The notes under the pieces were generated by a model, which worked only from the letters and a program-made list of their open reading frames with translations, had not been told where the DNA came from and searched no databases. A stretch of 64,000 nt of DNA from Candidatus Zymogenaceae bacterium. GTDB taxonomy: Bacteria > Desulfobacterota > Zymogenia > Zymogenales > Zymogenaceae. The stretch lies in the NCBI GenBank assembly GCA_016933535.1, contig JAFGAS010000086.1:248001-312000 (forward strand). Direction: 5' to 3'. Made by a program: the position numbers and the translations under genes. Within the stretch, counting starts at the first letter, position 1. Each line of letters opens with the position of its first letter. Shown piece after piece: positions 53,466 through 63,482 of this stretch.

Positions 53466-53984
53466 CTATTTCTGCGGGGCGATGATCATAATCATGTTCC
53501 TCCCCTCAAGGGTAGGCTTCTGCTCAACGGTCCCGACGTCAACGATTCCAAGGGCTATCTTATCGAGGATCTTCCTGCCGATCTCGATATACGTGATCTC
53601 CCTTCCCCGGAAAATCATGGTTACCTTGGCCTTGTCTCCGTTTTCAAGAAATCGCCTGATATGCTTGACCTTATTTTGCACATCATGGTCCTCGGTTTTG
53701 GGGCTTACCTTGACTTCTTTGATGTGCATGATATTCTGTTTCTTGCGCGCATCATGGGCCTTCTTACTCTGCTGGTATTTAAACTTGCCGTAATCCATAA
53801 TACGGCAGACCGGCGGATCTGCCCCCGGCGCCACTTCTACGAGGTCAAGGCCGAAATCCTCGGCTTTTCTCAAGGCGTCAACCGTTAAGAGTATCCCCAG
53901 TTGATCACCGTCCGGCGCGATCACCCGAACCTTATCGGTTTTGATCATCCGATTAATCCTGACGTCTTTCGTTTTCTCTTTTAT
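53466..53984 (-). CDS. infC: Translation initiation factor IF-3, probably with an AUA start codon
   Basis: IF-3 keeps ribosomal subunits apart and proofreads the start codon. From the first ATG (53948) the protein would be 160 residues and lack the family's N-terminal RIN motif. The same frame extends upstream through KDVRINR to the in-frame thrS stop TAG (53988-53990). The only reasonable start is ATA at 53982-53984, with GGAGGGGG (the end of thrS) about eight bases before it, giving 172 residues. E. coli infC starts at AUU and is autoregulated through that rare codon. N-domain to about 80 (DPPVCRIMDYGKF), linker, then C-domain (KEVKVSPKTEDHD). Confidence 0.9.
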   Translation of the reverse strand: MKEKTKDVRINRMIKTDKVRVIAPDGDQLGILLTVDALRKAEDFGLDLVEVAPGADPPVCRIMDYGKFKYQQSKKAHDARKKQNIMHIKEVKVSPKTEDHDVQNKVKHIRRFLENGDKAKVTMIFRGREITYIEIGRKILDKIALGIVDVGTVEQKPTLEGRNMIMIIAPQK

Positions 53985-53987
53985 CTC

Positions 53988-55895
53988 CTACCCCCTCCAA
54001 AAGACCGAACTTTCATTTTTAATGTGTTCAATAAATTCATCCATTTTCATCGGATCGAGATTCTTTCCGTTGAGCATCCGGGGCGTAACGGTACCTTCCG
54101 TTACCTCTGATTTTCCGATGATGAGCGTATAGGGTATTTTCTCGACCTGTGCCTCCCTGACCTTGAGCCCCAGCTTTTCATTGCGAAAATCGGCTCGTAC
54201 CCTGAGCCCGGCCGATCCAAGCCGTTCAAGGACATCCTGCCCGAACGGTATATGGTCGTCGGTTATCGTCAGGACGACCGCCTGGAACGGGGCAAAGCCG
54301 ACCGGGAACGCCCCCGCATAATGCTCTATGAGGATTCCGAGAAAACGATCCATCGATCCGAGAATAACGCGGTGCAGCATCACTGGGCGCTTTTTTTCGC
54401 CCGTCGAATCGATATACGTAAGATCAAACCTTTCCGGAAGTGTAAAATCACATTGGATCGTCGCGCACTGCCACTGCCTGCCGATCGCATCCCTCAATTT
54501 GAAGTCGATCTTCGGGCCATAGAATGCGCCGTCTCCCTCATTTACTGCGTATTCCTGTTTCTGCCTTTCCAGGGCGAACTTGAGGGCCTCGGTGGCCCGC
54601 TCCCAGTCCTCATCGGAACCGATGGATTTCTCCGGCCTCGTCGACAACTCCATCGAATAGGGAAATCCGAATACTTCCATCGTATAGGCGACGAAATCCA
54701 TCACCCCCACGATCTCGTCTATGAGCTGCTCGGGCGTGCATATAATATGCGCGTCGTCCTGAGTGAAGGCCCGGGCCCTGAGCAAACCGTGGAGAACGCC
54801 CGACTTTTCGTGGCGGTGCACCGTACCAAGTTCGAAGTACCGTAACGGAAGATCCCGATAGCTTCTGAGCCTCGATTTATAGATGAGCATGTGGGCCAGG
54901 CAGTTCATCGGTTTGATGCCGTATCGCTGCCCTTCCACCTCGGTGAAATACATGTTCTCCCGATAATTATCAAAGTGGCCGGATCTTTCCCAGAGCTCCT
55001 GCTTGAGTATTACCGGCCCCATGACGATATCGTACCCGCGCCTGAGGTGCTCCGCTTTCATGAAGTCCTCAATGATCATCCGCAGCATCGTCCCCTTCGG
55101 GTGATATATAGGAAGCCCCGCCCCGGCGTCGTCGTTGAATTGAAAGAGATCGAGCTCCCTGCCAAGCTTCCGGTGATCACGGCGTTTGGCCTCTTCTAAC
55201 AACGTCAGGTGCTGCTGGAGCGACTCTTTGTCCGGGAAGGCCGTTCCGTAGACCCGCTGCAGCATCTTATTCTTCTCGTCCCCCCTCCAGTATGCTCCCG
55301 CGATCGATGTCAGCTTAAAGGCCTTGATCAACCCCGATGAAGAGATATGCGGTCCCCGGCAAAGGTCGGTGAAGCTACCCTGGGTATAGAGCGAAACCGT
55401 TTCATCCTGGATGCCGCTTAGCAGCTCAATCTTGTAGGTCTCGCCCTTGCCCTTGAAATACTCAACCGCCTCCTGTATCGGGAGGATTTTTTTCACGAAC
55501 GGGTGATTCTGCTTGATAATCTCGCCCATCCGCTTCTCTATCTTTTCGAGGTCTTCGGGTTCAAACGGCCGTGGCGTATCGAAGTCATAATAGAACCCGT
55601 TCTCTATGGCGGGACCGATGGTCACTTTAACGTCCGGAAACATCGACTGAACGGCCTCGGCCATAATATGCGACGTGCTGTGTCTCAGTATCTCGATACC
55701 CTCGGGACTGTCGATGGTAATAAATGCGATCTCACCCCGTTCCGGTACCTTCTCGGATAGATCAATCGGCCTTCCGTCGACGGTTGCCGCAATCACCGAC
55801 TTCTTGAGCTCGACGGGAACAACGTCTCCGATCAGCATTCCTGCTTTCGGTTCGGGTGTTTGATAGCCCCTGTTCTGTATCTTCACATGTGCCAT
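53988..55895 (-). CDS. thrS: Threonyl-tRNA synthetase
   Basis: About 635 residues, class IIa: a TGS-like N-terminal domain, an editing domain with [11 protein letters not shown] (His pair) and GFYYDF, a catalytic core with [18 protein letters not shown] (motif 2 region) and [21 protein letters not shown] (motif 3, shown in parts), and an anticodon domain at the C-terminus. The start is taken at ATG 55893-55895 ([10 protein letters not shown]) because the longer frame to 55922 begins inside a terminator hairpin. No clear Shine-Dalgarno sequence is visible. The 3' end carries the infC ribosome binding site. Confidence 0.93.
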   Translation of the reverse strand: MAHVKIQNRGYQTPEPKAGMLIGDVVPVELKKSVIAATVDGRPIDLSEKVPERGEIAFITIDSPEGIEILRHSTSHIMAEAVQSMFPDVKVTIGPAIENGFYYDFDTPRPFEPEDLEKIEKRMGEIIKQNHPFVKKILPIQEAVEYFKGKGETYKIELLSGIQDETVSLYTQGSFTDLCRGPHISSSGLIKAFKLTSIAGAYWRGDEKNKMLQRVYGTAFPDKESLQQHLTLLEEAKRRDHRKLGRELDLFQFNDDAGAGLPIYHPKGTMLRMIIEDFMKAEHLRRGYDIVMGPVILKQELWERSGHFDNYRENMYFTEVEGQRYGIKPMNCLAHMLIYKSRLRSYRDLPLRYFELGTVHRHEKSGVLHGLLRARAFTQDDAHIICTPEQLIDEIVGVMDFVAYTMEVFGFPYSMELSTRPEKSIGSDEDWERATEALKFALERQKQEYAVNEGDGAFYGPKIDFKLRDAIGRQWQCATIQCDFTLPERFDLTYIDSTGEKKRPVMLHRVILGSMDRFLGILIEHYAGAFPVGFAPFQAVVLTITDDHIPFGQDVLERLGSAGLRVRADFRNEKLGLKVREAQVEKIPYTLIIGKSEVTEGTVTPRMLNGKNLDPMKMDEFIEHIKNESSVFWRG

Positions 55896-55910
55896 AATAA
55901 TAAAAAGTAA

Positions 55911-55947
55911 AAAAGGCATCAAAAACCTGGTGTCATTGATGCCTTTT
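55911..55947 (-). terminator. Terminator or attenuator between tRNA-Val and thrS
   Basis: AAAAGGCATCAA and TTGATGCCTTTT form perfect 12-bp arms around 13 bases. On the minus strand this is followed by a T-rich tail (TTTTTTACTTTTT counting the arm). It ends 15 bases before the thrS ATG. Confidence 0.65.
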
Positions 55948-55999
55948 CCGTTTCTTCAAAACGTTTCGATAGCTTCCATCCCACGCAAGTTTTTACTAA

Positions 56000-56074
56000 T
56001 GGTAGGCACGGGCGGGATTGAACCGCCGACTTCTACCGTGTCAAGGTAGCACTCTCCCACTGAGCTACGTGCCT
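56000..56074 (-). tRNA. tRNA-Val(GAC)
   Basis: Complete cloverleaf with acceptor AGGCACG/CGTGCCT and an encoded ACCA end. The anticodon stem CTACC/GGTAG has loop TTGACAC, giving anticodon GAC (reads GTC). The T-loop reads GGTTCAATCCC. Confidence 0.95.
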
Positions 56075-56150
56075 AAATTCTTAGAATTAATAGCAATTTC
56101 TCCATCAAATGTCAAGATAAATCTGGGCCTCCGGGCGATTTCTCGCCCCC

Positions 56151-56711
56151 TTATTTAATCTCCTTGAGGTATCGCTCCGCTTCCCGTTTGTACATACCTT
56201 CGAGCTCGACGACTTTCTTCAGGTCCTTCTTCGCCTCCTCCAAGTTTCCCGCCCTTATAAGCGAGACTCCCATCCAGAATAGTGCTCTATCGTTATTCGG
56301 AGAGACCGACATAATCTTACTAAAATCGTCGGTCACTCGATCCAACCACCCGTCATCAGCAATGATCAGGGATACACGCATCGAAGCTATGAGGGCAAGC
56401 ACCTTTTCGTTGTCTTTGGCTGCGTAAAGCTTTGCGAGTTCGACATAGCCTTTCGATACATCCGGCACGCCCTCGATCGCCCAGTAGATCCCCTTTCCGG
56501 CCAGGGCCGGAGAAAATTGCGGGTTATCGCTGAGCGCCGTCTTGAATTCCCGCATGGCGTCTTCCGAAAATCCCATATCGATGAATGCTATTCCATTTTC
56601 GGCGTGATGAATGGGAGAGCCGAAAGGATAATGCTGGACGTCAATCCGGTGGGCGCATCCTGAAAGAAATAACACGATGAGCGCTATCGGGAGAAAGTGT
56701 CGCTCAATCAT
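56151..56711 (-). CDS. TPR-containing lipoprotein
   Basis: 186 residues. A lipoprotein signal peptide has lipobox LSGC (Cys19) followed by AHRID. The rest is helical with TPR-like repeats, for example GIAFIDMGFSEDAMREFKTAL (about 41-61) and ALFWMGVSLIRAGNLEEAKKDL (about 144-165). It is probably anchored to the outer or inner membrane facing the periplasm. It overlaps the hfq stop by four bases and so is co-translated with it. No specific function is evident. Confidence 0.8.
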   Translation of the reverse strand: MIERHFLPIALIVLFLSGCAHRIDVQHYPFGSPIHHAENGIAFIDMGFSEDAMREFKTALSDNPQFSPALAGKGIYWAIEGVPDVSKGYVELAKLYAAKDNEKVLALIASMRVSLIIADDGWLDRVTDDFSKIMSVSPNNDRALFWMGVSLIRAGNLEEAKKDLKKVVELEGMYKREAERYLKEIK

Positions 56712-56911
56712 TCGTTTCGTATGGAAATATCTGAAATCGCATGTTTATAGATGAGATACGGTCTGTCTGCATCAATAAATAAGCAGAAATTATCAAAACT
56801 CCTCACCTTTCCGATTACCTCGCGGCCGTCGAGCAGGTGAATGGAGATGGAGGTTCTCTCCTTTCTGACCTGATTGAGGAATTGATCCTGGATATTGATG
56901 CCGCCTTTCAT
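56708..56911 (-). CDS. hfq: RNA chaperone Hfq
   Basis: 67-residue Sm-like protein that forms a hexamer and pairs small RNAs with mRNAs. The Sm1 motif is NIQDQFLNQVRKERTSISIHL (start shown, about 5-25) and Sm2 is YLIYKHAIS (about 52-60). It has no long C-terminal tail, so it is a short Hfq. It is coupled to the lipoprotein gene downstream rather than to miaA or hflX as in enterics. Confidence 0.93.
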   Translation of the reverse strand: MKGGINIQDQFLNQVRKERTSISIHLLDGREVIGKVRSFDNFCLFIDADRPYLIYKHAISDISIRNE

Positions 56912-57069
56912 TATATCGGGCCTTATAGGTCTTTTCGTCTATGTATTTATATCCCAATATCGGAAGCCTAACCGCGCCCGCGTCATCCCTTCCAAAACAC
57001 TCGTCATAATTACATTTTTATCATTAAATTCCTATTCTGTCCAGGTATTTCTTTTCGCCGATAATAATG

Positions 57070-57101
57070 AATAAGGGGGCTTTTCCGCGGCCCCCCTTAT
57101 T
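57070..57101 (-). terminator. Terminator of the formate dehydrogenase operon
   Basis: AATAAGGGGGC (57070-57080) pairs with GCCCCCCTTATT (57090-57101) with one bulge, 58 bases beyond the fdhA stop. The minus-strand tail is AT-rich but not a pure T-run. Confidence 0.55.
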
Positions 57102-57158
57102 ATCACTACGTCGTATTATCGGTCTATTATCGACACGCACACACAATAAGATGAGGAT

Positions 57159-59870
57159 CTATCCTGTTGCCTTCTTTTTCTTCTTCTCTATCTTTATTGC
57201 GCTGACCTTATACTCGGGAATTTTCCCGATCGGGTCCAGAAATGTACTCGTCAGGACGTTGGCTGCCGCCTCGGCATAGTGGAATGGCATAAAGATCGTT
57301 CCCCTATTAACCCGGTCGGTAACCCACGCACGTACCTCAACCGTGCCTCTACGCGATGAGATGAGTACTACCTCATCGTCTGACACTCCATAGTCTCTCG
57401 CATCTCTCGGATTCATCTCAATGAATGGTCCCGTGGAGCGGAAGTTAAGGCCCTCCGATCTACGAGACATCGTTCCGGTATGGTACTGGTAGAGAATCCG
57501 ACCGGTAGTGAGAAGGAGTGGATATTCGTCGTCCGGGAGTTCGGCCGCTTCACGAAACTCGATCGCATTAAAGAGCCCGAGCCCTCGCACGAATTTGTCC
57601 TTATGGAGGAATCGAGTGCCCTGATGTTCTTCGTTGGGGCACGGCCATTGGATTCCGGTCTTTTCAATCCTGTCGTAGGAAATACCCGCATAGCTCGGAG
57701 TAACTTTCCTTATTTCCTCGAAGATATCATTGGCGCTCCGGTATTGCATCGGATAACCCATCCGCTCGGCGATGTCGGCAATGATCTTCCAGTCCGGCCG
57801 TGACTCGCCTATCGGGCCTACCGCCTTGCGGACCCTCTGAACCCGCCGCTCGGTATTGGTAAAGGTACCGTCTTTTTCGGCAAAGCTCGCCGCAGGAAAG
57901 ACCACATCGGCAAGCTCGGTTGTCTCGTTCATGAAGATATCCTGACAGACGATGAACGCGGCCTTTTTCAGGGCCTCTCTTACATGGGTCGTGTCGGGAT
58001 CGGAAACCATGGGATTTTCCCCCATGAAGTAGAGCGCCTTTAGTTTCCCCTCATGTGCTGCATTGGTCATCTCTACGATGGTCAGACCCACTTTCTCCGA
58101 TAGAGGCATGACCGGCTTCCACGCCTCCGTAAATTTCGCGCGGATTGCCTCATCGGTTATCCGCTGATACCCCGGAAAAACATTAGGAAGCGCCCCCATG
58201 TCGCAAGCTCCCTGCACATTGTTCTGTCCGCGGAGCGGATTTACGCCGCCCCCCAATACGCCGATGTTGCCGGTGAGCATAGCCAGATTGGCAAGAGACA
58301 TAACGTTATCGGTCCCGGTAGTGTGCTGAGTAATCCCCATGGCATAATAGATAGCCCCGGGTTTCGAGGACGCGTAAAGCCTGGCCGCCTCGATCAGGTC
58401 CGCCGCCGGGATGCCGGATATTTTCTCGACGAATTCGGGCGTGTATTTTTTAACAACCTCCTTCATCTTCTCGAACCCTTCGGTTCGACCCTCTACGTAA
58501 TCCCGTTCGTAGAGACCTTCCTCTATGATGACGTTCATCATCCCGTTTATCCACGCCACGTCCGTCCCCGGACGCTGCCGGAGGTGGAGGGCCGCGAATT
58601 TTGCAATCTCTATGTTGCGTGGATCGACGAGGATAAGCTTGGCCCCCTTGTTGACCGCCTGCTTGAGCTTCGCGGCGATAACGGGGTGGTTTTCAGTGGT
58701 GTTTGTGCCCGTCAGGAGAAATACCGCACTTTCGGCCGCCTCGGATATCGAGTTTGTCATCGCTCCGCTGCCAAACGCTGTGGCAAGACCTGCCACGGTA
58801 ACGCTGTGTCAGAGACGGGCGCAATGATCGACGTTATTTGTGCCGATCACCGCGCGGGTGAACTTCTGTAATACGTAGTTATCTTCATTGGTGCATCGGG
58901 CCGACGTAAAAACGCCGATCGAATCGGATCCATTTTTATCCCGGATCTCCTTGAGCCGTTTGGCCGTGTAGTCGAGGGCTTCTTCCCAGGAGACCTCCCA
59001 GAATTTACCATCCTTCCTGATAAGGGGTTTGGTCAACCTTTCCGGATGGTGAATGAAATCATGACCGAAGCGCCCCTTGACGCAGAGACTCCCGTGATTC
59101 GGCTCTCCAAGCTCGTAATCTGAGGTCACCTTAACGACCTTATTGTCCTTTACGTTCAGTTCAATCTGACAGCCAACGCCGCAGTAGGAACAGGTGGTTC
59201 TGACCTTCTTTACCTCCCAGTTCCTCCCCTTGAAACGACCCTGTTTTTCGGTAAGTGCTCCCACCGGGCAAACCGAGACGCATTCGCCGCAGAAGACACA
59301 CTCGGAATCTTCATACGTAGTGCCGAATGCGGGACCGACCGTGGCATGTTTGCCACGATATGAAAAATCAAGAACCCGATTAACTTGTACCTCATTACAT
59401 GCCCGCACACATCGGCCGCAGACAATGCAGCGGTCCATGTCCCGGATTATCATGGGATTTTCTTCCTCAATTCCATAACCCGGGGGGCTAACCGAAAATC
59501 GGGGCTGTTCGATGCCGAGCTCGTATGCCAGTTCCTGGAGAAGGCATTGCCCGTTTGCCTCGCAGACCAGGCAGTTATGATTTCCGGATGAAAGCAGGAG
59601 TTCCGTGGCCAAGCGCCGGGCTGCGATGACCCGATCGGACTTGGTGTTTACCACCATATCCTCGGTGATCGGCTGGGCACATGAAGCCACAAGGCTCCTG
59701 GCGCCGGCCACCTCCACCACACAGACCCGACAGGCACCCGCGGGCTTGGCCGCCGGATGATAGCAGAGAACCGGAATATGTATATCGTTTTCCCGTGCCA
59801 CCTCATAAATGGTCTGGCCGGACGCTCCCTGCACCTGCCTGCCGTCGATATTAAGTGTTATCGTCTTCAT
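57159..59870 (-). CDS. fdhA: Selenocysteine formate dehydrogenase, NuoG-like N-terminus fused to FdhA
   Basis: 903-residue catalytic subunit, read through TGA at 58809-58811 as Sec354 (DHCARL-U-HSVTVAGLA, the FdhH/FdnG context). The domains are an N-terminal [2Fe-2S] (C36, C47, C50, C64), a His/Cys [4Fe-4S] (GNHNCLVCEANGQC), two [4Fe-4S] (C148-C158 and C191-C201), then a molybdopterin/tungstopterin domain starting TTCSYCGVGC (C227-C234). It oxidises formate or reduces CO2 at W or Mo bis-MGD. No twin-arginine signal is present, so it is cytoplasmic. Start at ATG 59870 with AAGGAA; a longer frame to 59903 lacks one. It partners the three upstream genes. Confidence 0.95.
58780..58796 (-). promoter_or_regulatory. 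SECIS element of fdhA
   Basis: GTGGCA-GGTCT-TGCCAC is a perfect 6-bp stem with loop GGTCT. Its loop lies 18 bases after the TGA, the same loop sequence and spacing as in E. coli fdhF. Confidence 0.85.
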
Positions 59871-59956
59871 ATCATGTTCCTTTTTATGGGATTCAATGAT
59901 CATCCGCGCCGGTACACGTTCCTCACAGTGGGGAGGTTGTACGCTCCCCCACTACC

Positions 59957-62900
59957 CTAATCAATGTCCGACAGATCGCACCTGAGACACCGGTTTGCTT
60001 CAAGCTTGGCGTTCTTCTTGGAAAGGCCTTTGTCAACTTCCTCGAAGTTTCCCACAAAATCCGTGATTTTGAGATGCTCCTTGGCAAACCGGGGGGTTTC
60101 TATTACATCCTCGTCTATATCGGTCGGAATATCGATCTTCTCCATCTCAGGTGCCTGCCACGCGGGCTCGTTGTTCTTCGTACGGATGTAATCGTCGATT
60201 TCTCCGGCCGCCTTGTGCCCCGCGTCTATCGCGGTGACTACGAACGCGGCCCCGGACAGTGCATCACCGCCGGCGAAGAATCCCTCTGCCTTCATGCGGG
60301 TCTTGAAGCGGCCCGTGGTCTTGAAAGTATCGCCCCTGGCCACTTCGATATCTCCCCTATCTTTGGGCAGGAACGAGATATCCGGCTGCTGGCCGATGGC
60401 ATAGATAACGGTATCCATATCGACGGAAAAATTCCCGCCTTCCTGCGGTACCGGACGCTTTCTCCCGGATGAGTCGAAATCACCCGCTTTCATCCGTATG
60501 ACTTCCATCTTCTCGACCCTGCCGCTTTTACCGGTAAGCTTGCCCGGCGCCGTGAAGAGCTCAAGCTTGACCCCTTCGGCCAGCGCCGCGTCGATCTCCT
60601 CTTCCTGGGCGGGCATATCTTCCCGGAGGCGTCGATAGTATATGGTGACGTCGCTCGCACCAAGACGCACGGCGGTGCGTGCCGCGTCCACGGCGGAGTT
60701 TCCGCCGCCGATGACGGCCACCTTCTTGCCGATGTCGACTTTTTTGCCGAGGTTCACGTCTCGTAAGAATTCAACGCCGCCGTAAACACCCTTGAGGTCT
60801 TCACCTTCCACCCCGAGGCTGTAGCTCTTATGAGCGCCCACCGCCATAAAGACGATGTCGTAGTCCTTCTTGAGCTGCTCAAATGAGATATCTTTCCCGA
60901 TCCTCGTGTTGAGCTTCAGATCGATGCCGTGGGCAATAATGTGGTCAATCTCCTCCTTGAGCGTCTCGCGCGGGAGACGATAGGCGGGTATGCCGTAGCG
61001 CAGCATACCCCCCGCCTCGGGGAGTTCCTCATAAACGGTGACGGCGTAGCCGCGTTTTGTCAGATCCAGCGCCGCGGTCAAACCCGCGGGGCCCGCACCG
61101 ATAACGGCGATTTTTTCCTTCCGGTCGTGAGGGACTTTTTTAATTACCAGCCTTCTGCCGTTGTCGGTGATGTAGCGCTTGAGCGCGGCGATGGCGATCG
61201 GCTCGTCTGTCTGACCCCGTCGGCATCGACTGGTGCAGGCCTGATTACAGACCCGGCCGCAGACACTCGGGAAGGGATTGGTCTTCAGGAGGATTTTATA
61301 GGCGTCATCAAGACGATCGGCCTTGATGAGGGCTATATATTTGGGTACGTCCATCTCGATAGGGCACATGTGCTGGCAGGGGGACGCAAAGAGGGCCGAA
61401 CAGACCGCCGACGGGCATTTCTTGTCGTAGATATGGGCCTCGTACTCGTCCCTAAAGTAACGGATAGTGGAGAGAACGGGGTTGGGCGCCGTCTGGCCCA
61501 GGCCGCACAATGATGCGTCCTTGATATTGGCGGCCATTTCCTCCAGTAACTCGATATCGCCGTCCTTGCCTTTTCCCTCGGTGATATTTGTGAGGATCTC
61601 AAGCATCCGCTTGGTTCCCTCGCGGCACGGGACGCACTTGCCGCACGATTCGTCCTGGCAGAAGTCCATGAAGAACCGCGCCACGTCCACCATGCACGAC
61701 TCCTCGTCCATGACGATCAGGCCGCCCGATCCCATGATAGCGCCGACCTTAGCGATCGCCTCATAGTCAGTGGGTGTATTCAGGTGTTGAGCCGGGATAC
61801 ATCCTCCGGAAGGACCCCCCAGTTGGGCGGCCTTGTATTTCTTGCCGTCCTGGATTCCGCCGCCTATGTCATAGATTATAGTGCCGATCGAGGTACCCAT
61901 GGGCACCTCGACCAGGCCGATATTATTGACATCGCCGGTCAGGGCGAAGACCTTGGTACCCTTGCTTCCCTCGGTTCCGATGGACGCGTACCAATCCCCT
62001 CCCCGGAGAATAATCTGCCCGATGTTCGCAAAGGTTTCGACGTTGTTGAGGATTGTCGGTTTCTCCCACAGGCCCTGGGATGCCGGAAACGGCGGTCGCG
62101 GTCGCGGCATTCCCCGGTGTCCTTCGATGGACCGCATGAGGGCCGTCTCTTCTCCACAGACAAATGCCCCGGCTCCCTGGTAAATCTCGAGGTCGAAGTC
62201 AAATCCGGTTCCCAATATGTCCTTGCCCAGCAGCCCGTATTCCCGTGCCTGGTCGATAGCGATATTCATCCGGCTGATTGCCAGAGGATACTCGGCCCGG
62301 CAATATATATAGCCGTGATGAGAGCCGATTGCCCTGGCGGCGATAACCATGCCTTCGATAACGGCATGAGGATCGGCCTCGAGCACGCTCCGATCCATAA
62401 ACGCCCCCGGGTCCCCTTCATCCGCGTTGCAGAGTACGTATTTAACATCGCTTTGCGACCGGCTGGCAAAATCCCATTTGGTGCCGGTGGGAAAACCGGC
62501 GCCCCCTCGACCGCGCAGTCCCGATTTCTTGACTTCGGAGACAATCTCTTCAGGGGTCATGTCGGTGAGCGCCTTGCCCATTCCGAGGTATCCGTCCCGC
62601 GCGATATACTCGTCTATTTTCTCGGGGTCGATGAGACCCCGGTTCCTGAGGACCCTGAGTTCCTGGTTGGCGAAGAAGGGGATCTCCTGCATAGTGGGGA
62701 TCTCTTCCTTCGTGATCGGCTCTTTGTAAATAAGCCGCTTGAGCACGCGCCCCTTTACCAGGTGTTCGGTAACGAGTTCCTCAACATCCTCCGGTTTTAT
62801 CAACACGTACATAACACCGTCCGGCTGCACCACCATAATGGGACCCATGGCACAGAATCCATTGCATCCGGTTTCAACGATCTTAATTTCCTCGGTAAGA

Positions 62901-63007
62901 TTCTGTTTTTCGAGCTCTTTTTCAAGGGCCTCCTTAACAGCAATACTCCCCGAGGCATGGCAACCGGTTCCACCACATATCATTAAATGCGACCGATACA
63001 CTTTCAT
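59957..63007 (-). CDS. NuoF-like/HndC subunit fused to a GltD/NfnB-like flavoprotein
   Basis: 1016 residues, a two-flavin fusion. Residues 1-90 form a thioredoxin-like [2Fe-2S] domain (C11, C16, C48, C52). The NuoF FMN/NADH domain (about 120-430) has GRGGAGFPTGTKW at 166-178, then an SLBB-like region and [4Fe-4S] (C455, C458, C461, C501). A Cys-rich linker (about 531-600) resembles the Fer4_20 domain of glutamate synthase. The GltD-like domain (about 630-1016) has FAD motif VIGAGPAG and NAD(P) motif VIGGGNSAVDAAR (765-777). The YYRRLREDMP text following resembles NADPH-binding members. It should pass electrons between FdhA and NAD(H)/NADP(H); the two flavins make bifurcation possible. Confidence 0.92.
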   Translation of the reverse strand: MKVYRSHLMICGGTGCHASGSIAVKEALEKELEKQNLTEEIKIVETGCNGFCAMGPIMVVQPDGVMYVLIKPEDVEELVTEHLVKGRVLKRLIYKEPITKEEIPTMQEIPFFANQELRVLRNRGLIDPEKIDEYIARDGYLGMGKALTDMTPEEIVSEVKKSGLRGRGGAGFPTGTKWDFASRSQSDVKYVLCNADEGDPGAFMDRSVLEADPHAVIEGMVIAARAIGSHHGYIYCRAEYPLAISRMNIAIDQAREYGLLGKDILGTGFDFDLEIYQGAGAFVCGEETALMRSIEGHRGMPRPRPPFPASQGLWEKPTILNNVETFANIGQIILRGGDWYASIGTEGSKGTKVFALTGDVNNIGLVEVPMGTSIGTIIYDIGGGIQDGKKYKAAQLGGPSGGCIPAQHLNTPTDYEAIAKVGAIMGSGGLIVMDEESCMVDVARFFMDFCQDESCGKCVPCREGTKRMLEILTNITEGKGKDGDIELLEEMAANIKDASLCGLGQTAPNPVLSTIRYFRDEYEAHIYDKKCPSAVCSALFASPCQHMCPIEMDVPKYIALIKADRLDDAYKILLKTNPFPSVCGRVCNQACTSRCRRGQTDEPIAIAALKRYITDNGRRLVIKKVPHDRKEKIAVIGAGPAGLTAALDLTKRGYAVTVYEELPEAGGMLRYGIPAYRLPRETLKEEIDHIIAHGIDLKLNTRIGKDISFEQLKKDYDIVFMAVGAHKSYSLGVEGEDLKGVYGGVEFLRDVNLGKKVDIGKKVAVIGGGNSAVDAARTAVRLGASDVTIYYRRLREDMPAQEEEIDAALAEGVKLELFTAPGKLTGKSGRVEKMEVIRMKAGDFDSSGRKRPVPQEGGNFSVDMDTVIYAIGQQPDISFLPKDRGDIEVARGDTFKTTGRFKTRMKAEGFFAGGDALSGAAFVVTAIDAGHKAAGEIDDYIRTKNNEPAWQAPEMEKIDIPTDIDEDVIETPRFAKEHLKITDFVGNFEEVDKGLSKKNAKLEANRCLRCDLSDID

Positions 63008-63071
63008 GGGGATCTATCCTCCTCAATTCAAAAAGCGGCTCTCTCTTCGGCCGCCGTGGACAAGAGTGGTA

Positions 63072-63455
63072 TCACTTTACTATTTCAGCGCCTTTGGCCA
63101 GAACGAAGGGAGTTTGTATCTCGCCTTTTATGATATGGCGTTTGAATACCTGACGCATTTTATTCGGATTCATGTATTCGTACTTGATCGGTTCTTTTCC
63201 GATAACTTCAACCGTCACTAACGGTTCCCGGCTGCATAATCCCATGCATCCCGAGGTTGTCACTGCAACGTCCGAAACACCGTCTTCGGCGATAACGTTC
63301 ATAAGCGCATCAAGCACCTCCCGGGCGCCGGAGGCAATACCGCAGGTCCCCATATGCACGGTTACTTTGACCCGCGCCCCGCCCTCCCTCAGCGCCGTGT
63401 CAATGTGAACCTTTTCCTTGATCTTTTTCAGATCTTCTATCGTCAGCTTTGCCAT
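63072..63455 (-). CDS. HndB-like [2Fe-2S] ferredoxin subunit
   Basis: 127 residues, thioredoxin-like ferredoxin of the HndB type. VHMGTCGIASGAREVLDAL (about 33-51) and TTSGCMGLCSREPLVTVEV (about 66-84) supply three of the expected cysteines; the second Cys of the first pair is absent, as in other HndB proteins I recall. In Desulfovibrio HndB is a small electron-transfer subunit of the NADP-reducing hydrogenase. Here it stands in the same place in a formate dehydrogenase operon. Confidence 0.85.
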   Translation of the reverse strand: MAKLTIEDLKKIKEKVHIDTALREGGARVKVTVHMGTCGIASGAREVLDALMNVIAEDGVSDVAVTTSGCMGLCSREPLVTVEVIGKEPIKYEYMNPNKMRQVFKRHIIKGEIQTPFVLAKGAEIVK

Positions 63456-63482
63456 AACACCATCCTCTTATAGATAGGTTGG

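Noticed and set aside
53466-53948. IF-3 starting at the first ATG
   Set aside because: That start removes the conserved RIN motif and lacks a Shine-Dalgarno sequence; the AUA start explains both.
55948-55999. T-box riboswitch before thrS
   Set aside because: Only about 50 bases separate tRNA-Val from the hairpin, too short for a T-box leader, and no T-box sequence is present.
57159-58796. Separate 545-residue oxidoreductase downstream of a 364-residue ferredoxin-like protein
   Set aside because: These are one fdhA gene split by a selenocysteine UGA with a proper SECIS element.
61784-62986. 400-codon open frame on the plus strand
   Set aside because: It lies wholly antisense to the NuoF domain of the fusion gene, has no recognisable domain, and its openness follows from the GC-rich codon pattern of the real gene.
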